A stretch of DNA of 64,000 bases from assembly GCA_022559985.1 (NCBI GenBank), contig JAFJTR010000007.1:1-64000 (forward strand), written 5' to 3'. Made by a program: the position numbers and the translations under genes. This document shows, in pieces, positions 53,887-64,000 of the stretch (the stretch's first letter is position 1; each line of letters opens with the position of its first letter). Origin of the DNA: Parastagonospora avenae f. sp. tritici 18332-5 (Eukaryota; Ascomycota; Dothideomycetes; Pleosporales; Phaeosphaeriaceae). The notes beneath the pieces were generated by a model. The model ran no database searches. It was not told the DNA's origin and saw only the letters and a list, made by a program, of their open reading frames with translations.

Positions 53887-55405
53887 GGTCGCGATAGCCA
53901 AAGAGTGGAGAGGCAGTCGAAGTGGTGGGCTTGGGTATGCAATTGATGCACGTCAGGAAATGGAGGCTGCGAGCGGCCGTTACATACAGGGAATGGCGTC
54001 ACGCTAATTGGACAGCTGCTAGGCCTCGGTTCGCCACGAAATTCAGTCGGAACGTACTTTCGGCTCCGGGTTTTCTTCTCAAACGTGATTCATTATGTAT
54101 CTGTTGTCGCTGCTGTAATGCGCTGATGCCGCGTCTTCATATGCGCGCTTGTTGTAGAATTGCATTGCTATCGACCATGCACCCCACACAGTAAGCCTCC
54201 AACATCAAAGATCCAACTGTGGTGACACCAAGACCGTAATAATGTCAAACTTTGGAGGTTACAGTTCTGCTCGTCTTGTGCTGTTCGCAAAGACTAGACC
54301 TGTATATTGACTCATTCAGAACGGATGTTGTGGTAATTTTCGCCGGGCCTGGTGCAGCAGAGATGCTCAAAGACCTCGTAATCGTCATAGACTCAACCCT
54401 GTCCATCACATGGCAAACCAACATGTCTACCAGTCAAGAAGCGCCGCGCATTTCTCCGAAGGACCTACTCTTTGGAAGATTCGACTGTGTGAACAGATGA
54501 ACAAGTCGCTCCCGTCGTTTGCAGTGTTTTTGCGAAAAACATCTATGACAGAAAGTGGAAAAGGTCGTCCACTAGCCTAAGGCTATGCACAGTGTCGCTA
54601 GGCTTTAATCATAACAGCAAGGCCATGTGTACTGTCTATGGCTTCAGGTTCTTGGGTGAGCTGATGCCTGAGGCACCCTAGCGCCTATCCATCGCAGTTG
54701 AACCTGTAGGACATGTTTTGTATTCCCGAGGTCTTGTTGTGACGCTGTTCACCTACAAGTAAAAAAATTGGACCCGGTGCGAGGTAATAACTAGCACTCG
54801 ACCTTCTATGTACGAGGTGGATTGGGTGCGCTTCGCTGCTTCATCTAACTATCAACTGTCGGTTCGCATGTTCCTCAGGTGAAGGTTCAGTTTGTGTGCA
54901 GACGTTCCACCAAACACTTTTATGGCAAACAGAGTTATGGTGTATGCAAGATTGCTCATGTACTGGTACAGCCAATGCATATACATGGCCGCTGTTGAGT
55001 CGTTAAAAAACCAAATAAAGCATCTTGGACATATGCAATTAATTAGAAAGCCGTTATCTTTCTCGATGTGTCGCGATTTTTGTAATCCGTGGTAACACAG
55101 ACTGAGACGACCTACATTGTCGATACACAAAAGGAGCGACCCACGGTGGACTCGCTCCAAGTCTTCTTGTAATAAGCAAAAACTTGGAAGGGCAGACATT
55201 GATCAGCCGAGAAGTGACAAGCCGAAGGAACGTCAGCTTCACTTCCTATCTGCGCGTCACAACCAATTTGGAACATGTATTTTGAACTTGGTATCGTTGA
55301 ATTTTGTTCAGGTGCTCGTCATAACCGGTGCCCAGGCAAATCTATTCCGTTCGCCTAAGAACCTTTGCAGAAAGTTTGAACTCCGTTGCCACCACCACCA
55401 ACCTC
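53887..55405. other. Intergenic region, about 1.5 kb
   Basis: Holds the SDH1 promoter (minus strand, from 53886 upward) and the 3' flank of RPL3. ORFs are short, without family features. An inverted, imperfect repeat GCCTAAGGCTATGCACAGTG...CTAGGCTT lies near 54578-54605. No tRNA could be recognised. Confidence 0.4.
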
Positions 55406-57267
<1,862 letters not shown>

Positions 57268-59050
57268 ATGGCCGATGCAGAGGGCAGTCCCACGACGTGG
57301 AAGTTTACACAGTACGCTTACCCAGTCTCCAAACTGCATCTTTCCTACTGTCTGCCTTCTAGCCTTTGCAGCGAAAGGTTTTGCCGCTGTTGGTACAAGC
57401 TAACACTATCAGGTGCTTCGGTGACAAAGGCGATGTCGAAGACATAACAGAAGGTTCGTGGTCTGCATTATATACAGCTCCACCGGCAAGAGGAGTGCAG
57501 TGAGCATATGCTAACTGGGTGTAGCTGACATCATCTCCACTGTCGAATTCGACCAAACGGGCAACTACCTTGCAACAGGTGACAAAGGCGGTCGCGTGGT
57601 ATTGTTCGAGCGAAACGAAACCGTACGTTTGGCGCCATCCTATGTCTCTTGAGGAGAGTGCTGATAGAACCTAGAAAAAAACTTGCGAGTACAAGTTCCA
57701 CACCGAGTTCCAATCGCACGAGCCAGAGTTCGACTACCTAAAATCCCTCGAGATCGAAGAGAAGATCAACAAGATCAAGTGGTGTCGTCGCCAAAATGCT
57801 TCACACTACCTTCTCTCAACAAATGACAAGACAATCAAGTTATGGAAAGTGTTTGAGAAGTCGCTGAAGGTGGTAGCCGAGAACAATCTGTCACACGAGC
57901 TGACGCCCGGTGGTGGGGTTGCTGGTGGAGGCGGTCCCGTCAGGAACCCGAACGCGCACTTCCGCAACGCCACCGACCTGAAGCTTCCCCGCCTTACACA
58001 TCACGACACTGTCGTCGCAGCAGTACCGCGAAAGACGTACGCCAATGCCCATGCATACCACATCAACAGCATATCAGTGAACAGCGATGGCGAGACCTTC
58101 ATCAGCAGTGACGACCTTAGGATCAACCTCTGGAACCTCAATATTCAGGACCAGAGCTTCAACATCGTCGACATCAAACCCGCAAACATGGAGGAGCTAA
58201 CAGAGGTCATCACCGCCGCAGAATTTCATCCCCTTAGCTGCAATTGGTTCATGTACGCGAGCTCCAAGGGCACCATCAAGCTCGCAGACATGCGAGAGTC
58301 TGCTCTCTGCGACCAGCATGCCAAGCGTAAGTCATCATTCGTGTTTCAGAAGTACATGAATTAATTTCTGTGAACAGAATTCGAGCAAGAAGAAGACCCA
58401 TCGTCTCGCTCTTTCTTCTCGGAGATCATCTCCTCCATCTCAGACGTGCGCTTCTCGCACGATGGGCGATACATCCTCTCACGCGACTACCTGACTGTAA
58501 AGATTTGGGATGTCAACATGGAGCGGACTCCTGTCAAGACCATTCCAATCCACGAACATCTTCGACCAAGGCTGTGCGATACATACGAGAACGACAGCAT
58601 TTTCGACAAGTTCGAGGTCGTCTTCTCTGGTGATGCTAAGAACGTCATGACTGGAAGCTACAACAACAATTTCATGATCTACCCGTCAGATCCAGAGAAG
58701 GATACCGAGGTGGTGCTACAAGCTGACAAGTCTGCATTCAAGGCCAAGAAGGTGGGCATTCCTACACCAATGAACTCGTCGACTAGCCCTACAGGCAGCA
58801 CCAGTAAGAAGGGTGGGTCAAGAGCGGGCAGTCCTGCCGCAGGCGCAGTCGGCCAAGGGCAGCGGATGAGGAAGGAAACCGATGCAGACCAGATCGACTT
58901 CAACAAGAAGATTCTGCACATGAGCTGGCATCCATTCGAGGACAGCATTGCTATAGCAGCAACCAACAACGTAAGCCCCCGTGATAGACACGTTGACACC
59001 TTGTTTCGTTTGTTAACATGCTCCAGCTTTTCGTCTTCTCTGCATTGTGA
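57268..59050 (+). CDS. cdc55: PP2A regulatory subunit B (B55/Cdc55-type, WD40)
   Basis: Six exons: 57268-57311, 57413-57453, 57525-57622, 57675-58326, 58378-58970 and 59027-59050, total 483 residues. The spliced N-terminus is [63 protein letters not shown]-repeat blocks of B55 follow: [134 protein letters not shown] and, in the last exon, LFVFSAL. It targets the PP2A catalytic core to mitotic and septation substrates. A Ser-rich insert near [23 protein letters not shown] is typical of filamentous fungi. The final exon is only 24 nt. Confidence 0.95.
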
Positions 59051-59901
59051 GGAAACCTTTCCGTAGCGTAGTCTCTCGCCCACGGCATTCGCGAATAGAA
59101 GCATTTTCACCTGTTTCCTTGGCGACCCTTTTCTCACATTGCTTTCACCTTTGGCATCAGCTCTTTCGGCGTCGCTAAGATGAGGGACTGGGCGGCTCAC
59201 CAGAGTGCGGTGGGGGTTGCTGATTTATGTCGCCCTGTGCAATGGTAAGAAATCATAGTAGTAGATTGATACACCACAATAATGACTCTGAAGTGGCAGA
59301 GAACAAGGAAAGAAATTATGTTAAACTTCTATTATATTGTCGGAACATGCTTGCAAACGATGTTGAATGTACTTGATGAAATACCCACCAAGCAAGAACG
59401 AATGGCAACTTAGTGACAGGTTTAGCATGCATCACCAGTGCCAAGGATTTGATGGAAATCTCGACAGAGAAGACAGGCAGTTTCTCGAGGTTCCCAAGTA
59501 ACCGATGGGACCGAGTATAGATTTCTGATGTAACTTCGGACAAATTAAGCACCCTAGTCAACCCTACCAACCTCGGAAGCGATACGACTAATCGCCGCTA
59601 GTGTCCGCATGAGGCTCAAAAGTCTCCACGTCAGCGGTCTCTTCACATCATCACCCAGCTTTATCACTTTTGAGGCACTATGATAGGCCCGTGATTACTA
59701 TACCCGCGTTTCTCTTTTCTCGATGTAAGTATTCGTTCGTTCTGAATAGCGTTTGTGCGCGCCCTGCGTTTGACTTGCTCTTCGCCTGCTTTTTGCTGCT
59801 CGCACACGTTGGAATGCAGTTCACTAGCTAATATAACGCATAGCTTTTGTCAAGGGCCAAGCCCTCAGACATACACATAGAAGTGCATTCAGAGGTCCAA
59901 C
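59051..59901. other. Intergenic region, about 0.85 kb
   Basis: 3' flank of the B55 gene and promoter of the transporter gene. ORFs on the minus strand (59316-59570, 59824-60054) have no family features. No RNA gene recognised. Confidence 0.4.
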
Positions 59902-61101
59902 ATGGCAGCCATCGCGTCGATCGTCAGCAGCTTTTCGCTCATCTTTGGCGGCTGCTGCGCAAATGTAGGTTACTCTTAGGTACCTGGCGTTATTTTCTAA
60001 AACGACTGCAGGTATATTGTCTCGAGGCAATCGTAAAGTGAGTCGCATTACCATAGGGTTGTACTTGGGACTGACATGATCAAAGGAAAGAACCTGACAG
60101 CGGGCTGCTCATCACGCTGTTCCAGTTTGTCTTTACTTGCTTGTCTACGTTACACTACCAGTTTGACCCTAACGGTCGTTATTTCCTCAGGTCATCGCCT
60201 GTGCCATTTCGAAAATGGTGCGTCAGCGCGACGCTGTTCTTCACGGTCAACATGCTGAACAACTGGGCTTTCGCTTTCAACATTTCCGTACCTGTCCATA
60301 TCATCCTTAGAAGCTTTGGTAGTGTGACTACAATGGCTGCTGGATGGGCACGTGGCAAGCGATACACTCGCTTGCAGGTGTTTTCCGTTGCGATTCTGAC
60401 CGCGGGTGTGATGGTGTCTGCTTGGGCGGATGCACAATCAAAGGTACGCATCGCATGTGCTTCGAATGGACGAGTCGATTTACAGATTGGTACAGGATAA
60501 ACTCGCAAACAGCTCAAAGGTTGACACGAGAAGTGGCTCTTTTGAGGCAGGCCTTCTCATCCTGCTGATCGCCCAGCTTCTTTCGGCATGGATGGGGGCC
60601 TATATTGAGGACGTATACCGCGACCACGGCAAAGACTGGCAAGCCAATCTCTTCTACTCTCACCTACTCTCCATTCCCATGTTCGCCGGCTTTGCTCCTA
60701 TCCTCTACGATCAGTTCACTCGCCTCCAATCTTCCGAATCATTCTCAGTTCCGGTCAGCATCGCGGCACAGCTACCGCCTTCGCTCAACAAGGTTCTCGC
60801 ATCAACCTCTCAGCACGTCATCTACCTCACAGCCAACGCAGTCACGCAATTACTTTGCATTACAGGCGTCAATATTCTGAGCGCCAATACCTCTGCGGTC
60901 ACTGTCACGATAGTGTTGAACATTCGCAAGCTGGTCAGCTTCATATTGAGCATTTGGATATTTGGCAACCAGATGGGCGGACTGATGAAGGTTGGAGCTG
61001 GTATGGTGTTTGGTGCGGGCGCACTGTATGGGTGGGAGACTTCGTACCGCATTCCGCAACAGAAGAAAATGGAGACAGCGAAAGGAAAGAAAGGGCAGTG
61101 A
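59902..61101 (+). CDS. yea4: Nucleotide-sugar transporter, Yea4/SLC35B4 type (UAA family)
   Basis: Exons 59902-59964, 60012-60037, 60086-60443 and 60496-61101 give 350 residues. It reads MAAIASIVSSFSLIFGGCCA, NVYCLEAIVK, KEPDSGLLITLFQFVFTCLS, RKWCVSATLFFTVNMLNNWAFAFNISVPVHIILRSFGSVTTMAAGW, then about five more membrane segments and a basic C-terminal tail (QQKKMETAKGKKGQ, a possible ER-retention-type lysine signal). The NNWAFAFNISVPVHIILRSFG block is characteristic of the UAA group (UDP-GlcNAc/UDP-Xyl). Yeast Yea4 carries UDP-GlcNAc into the ER and influences chitin synthesis; the substrate here is inferred. Exon 2 is a 26-nt micro-exon. Lies upstream of PMT4 on the same strand, 449 bp apart. 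Confidence 0.9.
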
Positions 61102-61550
61102 AGGAAAAGCTGACGAGATGGAGGGTTAAATTCACTTGAAATAGGGGTTACAGCTCGCTGGGGTGTGCGCGTCAAAGTGTATACGTAGAAAGTGTACATG
61201 AGAAGCTAGGGATTGCCGCCCTTTGCGGGAATAGAATCATTTCGCGCGCGAGCAAACGTGTCCCATTGCATCCAATGTGGCGTAGTTGATGCGAGGGATA
61301 GAGATAGCACGAAAAAGATGCCCCTGTTGAGTATTAGGGGGCATTGAGGGTCCGTGCGGGAGCTTTGAAGCCACCTGGAGATCTCCAGGGCTAGAAACTC
61401 CAGCTCTGGTCCTTGCAACTCTCAAACCCCTCCTCTTCACCCAATTTTGAATTGACTTGAGGTCAGGCAAGTAGCCAACAGCCGTCCAATTGCACTTTGG
61501 GACTAAAGACTAATATTCAAGTTGTAGGCAGCCTCAAGATAGAATTCACA
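61102..61550. promoter_or_regulatory. Spacer between transporter and PMT4 genes
   Basis: 3' flank of the transporter and 5' flank of PMT4 (same strand). No coding region supported. Confidence 0.4.
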
Positions 61551-63972
61551 ATGTCATCACCCGGCGGCCAGGTGAGGCAGCGAACGACCAAGGACAAGAA
61601 GCGCCCGACGACACCAAACCCTGAGGCGCTCACCGAGAAGGTATCGGAGAAAGTCACTCATGTCCTGGAGAAAGCAAAGCCCTACAAGCCGTCGCAGCAG
61701 GGCGGCGAGTGGGACTACAAGCTGGCCATCGCAGTCATGACGGTGCTGGCCTTCATAACCCGGTTCTGGGGCATCAGACACCCCGACCAGGTCGTCTTCG
61801 ATGAAGTCCACTTTGGAAAGGTATGGCGTGTCCACGTGCTTGTTGGCCGACTCCAGGCTAACGCGAGCGCCAGTTTGCTTCGTACTATCTGCAGCGAACC
61901 TACTTCTTCGACGTGCACCCGCCCTTTGGAAAGCTGCTCTTCGCCTTCGCTGGCTGGCTGGTCGGATACAAGGGCGACTTTCTCTTTGAGAACATTGGCG
62001 ACTCGTACATCACCAACAAGGTCCCCTATGTCGCCTACCGCGCCATGCCCGCCTCGCTCGGCGCCCTCACCGTGCCCATTGTCTTCATGATCATGTGGGA
62101 GTCGGGATACTCGCTACCGGCTTGCGTCACTGCCGCCGGCCTGATGCTCCTCGACAACGCCCACATTGGCCAGACGCGCCTGATCCTCCTCGACGCTTCG
62201 CTCATCTTCTTCATGGCCCTCTCCGTGCTCTCATACATTCGCTTCTACAAGCTGCGACACGAGCCCTTTGGCCGCAAGTGGTGGAAATGGCTGCTCTTGA
62301 CCGGTGTCAACCTGAGCTGTGTCATCTCCATCAAATACGTCGGTGTCTTCACTTTCTTCTCCGTCGGTGTCCCGGTCGCAATCGATCTCTGGGACCTCAT
62401 GGACGTCAAGCGCCGCCAGGGTGCTCTGTCGATTCCTGAATTCGGCAAGCACCTCGCTGCTCGTGTCATTGGCTTGATCGTTGTTCCGTTCTTCCTCTAC
62501 CTTTTCTGGTTCCAAGTTCACTTCTCCATCCTGTCCCGCTCTGGCCCAGGTGACGACTTCATGACCCCGGAATTTCAGGAGACTCTGAGTGACAACATGA
62601 TGACCCTCCAGTCTGTCGGAATTGACTACTATGACTCGATCACTTTGCGCCACAAGGAGACCAAGGTGTACCTCCACAGCCACCCCGACCGGTATCCTCT
62701 GCGATATGACGATGGCCGTGTTTCCTCCCAGGGACAGCAGGTTACCGGATACCCTCACAACGATACCAACAACCACTGGCAGATTCTTCCCGCCACGACT
62801 CTGCCCAGCGAGAAGGGGCAGCGTGTCAAGGTCGGCGACACTGTGCGCCTGCGCCATCTGATCACTGACTCTGTTCTCCTAACCCACGATGTCGCGTCAC
62901 CATACTATCCTACGAATCAAGAGTTTACTACTGTGAACATGGAAGAGGCGAACGGCGGTCGCTTCAACGACACCTTGTTCGAGATCAAGGTGGACAAGGG
63001 CAAAGGCGACTTCAAGACCATGTCCACCCACTTCAAACTCGTTCACGTGCCCACCAAGGTTGCCATGTGGACCCACACCTCACCTCTCCCTGACTGGGCG
63101 TACAAGCAGGCTGAGATCAACGGAAACAAGAACATTCAGCAATCCAGCAATGTTTGGTACGTCGACGACATTCCGTCTCTACCAGCCGAGGACCCGCGCA
63201 ACAAGAAAGAAGCCAAGCAAGTCAAGAGGCTCAGTTTCCTCAGGAAGTGGGTTGAGCTTCAGCGCGCCATGTTCTACCACAACAACGCCCTGACCAGCTC
63301 TCATCCATATGCTTCGCAGCCGATTTCCTGGCCGTTCCTCCTCCGCGGTGTTTCCTTCTGGACGCACAACGACACCCGCCAGCAGATCTATTTCCTGGGT
63401 AACCCCATCGGATGGTGGTTGGCCTCATCCCTGCTTGCTGTCTTCGCTGGCATCATTGGCGCTGACCAGCTGGCTCTCCGCCGTGGCATGGATGCCCTCG
63501 ATGAGCGTAAGTGCCTCTCACGCCTCAACACAAGACATTTATGCTAACAAGTACAACAGGCACTCGTTCTCGTCTATACAACTCTACCGGCTTCTTCTTC
63601 CTGACATGGGCAGCTCATTACATCCCCTTCTACATCATGGGTCGTCAGCTCTTCCTGCACCACTACCTTCCTGCCCATCTCGCCTCGTGTCTTGTCACAG
63701 GTGCGCTGGTTGAGTTCATTTTCTGTATCGAGCCTATGGATGTTGAGTCGCCTACCATCAAGGGCCACCGTCGCACACAGTCACGTCCTGTCCGCGAGCG
63801 TATGGCCACTACCAGCCAAATGGGCAGCTGGATCGCCACCGGCGTCATCCTTACCGCAACTCTCTGGAGTTTCTTCTTCTTCGCGCCGCTCACCTACGGC
63901 TCGCCTGGTCTTGATGTGGCGCAAGTGCAAGCGAGAAAATGGCTCGGATACGATCTGCACTTCGCAAAATAA
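61551..63972 (+). CDS. pmt4: Protein O-mannosyltransferase, PMT4 subfamily
   Basis: Exons 61551-61820, 61874-63506 and 63560-63972 (53-bp introns) give 771 residues. The cytosolic N-terminus is basic (RQRTTKDKKRP); the first luminal loop has the catalytic Asp84-Glu85 pair (VVFDEVHFGK/FASYYLQR) and YFFDVHPPFGK, completed by splicing. The middle third holds MIR repeats (LHSHPDRYPLRYDDGRVSSQGQQVTGY, VRLRHLITDSVLLTHDVASPYYP, STHFKLVHVPTKVAMWTHTSPLPDW). The rest consists of membrane helices. It transfers mannose from dolichyl-phosphate mannose to Ser/Thr of membrane proteins in the ER; PMT4 acts as a homodimer and is linked to cell-wall integrity. Subfamily choice rests on similarity of luminal blocks to yeast Pmt4. 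Confidence 0.93.
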
Positions 63973-64000
63973 TAGCCTCAAACGCTTAGGGATCAATTCT

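Noticed and set aside
62231..62857. 208-codon minus-strand ORF opposite PMT4
   Set aside because: Antisense shadow of the PMT4 coding region; no domain features.

Overview
The window looks like nuclear DNA of a filamentous ascomycete, most likely a Dothideomycete (Pleosporales-type). The basis is inference from many short introns (mostly 44-100 bp, GTAAGT/GTATGT donors, CTAAC/CTGAC branch points), fungal gene families, and transposons decayed in the style of repeat-induced point mutation (RIP): AT-rich, with CAG/CAA/TGG codons turned into stops. No database search was possible; names rest on recognised motifs and family knowledge.

Two compartments are visible. Positions 1 to about 13,200 are a nested transposon island: the 3' end of a Tad1-like LINE (1-1738) abutting a RIP-degraded Ty3/gypsy element on the minus strand (about 1741-5899), a solo LTR with a perfect 5-bp target duplication inside it (2702-2918), a decayed hAT transposon (5898-9034), a cut-off host-like ORF (9056-9259), a pogo/Fot1-type transposon with 51-bp inverted repeats and a TA duplication (9694-11810), and rearranged LTR pieces (12184-12925).

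From 13,225 to the end the window is gene-rich and mostly housekeeping. In order: 2-oxoglutarate oxygenase, pirin, secreted GH131-like glycosidase, CorA-like membrane protein, large coiled-coil/RG-rich protein, Rex1-type RNA exonuclease, NAPE-PLD-like metallo-hydrolase, secreted RNase T2, PEX5, a mitochondrial two-RRM RNA-binding protein, AMP deaminase, Cys-rich protein, ELMO/CED-12 protein, an unrecognised 500-aa protein, CCT4, RPT1, SDH1, RPL3, PP2A B55 subunit, a Yea4-type nucleotide-sugar transporter and PMT4. Exon models were built by hand from splice signals; almost all close to a multiple of three.

Functional links: CCT4 and RPT1 (protein folding and degradation) share a divergent 317-bp promoter; RPL3 and B55 are also divergent; the UDP-sugar transporter and PMT4 lie side by side and both serve secretory-pathway glycosylation. 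I saw no operon-like cluster, CRISPR array, tRNA or rRNA, and no convincing new multi-gene system. The most unusual items are the nested transposon architecture, a start codon split by an intron, a 26-nt micro-exon in the RNase T2 gene and a 66-nt in-frame, stop-free intron in the ELMO gene.
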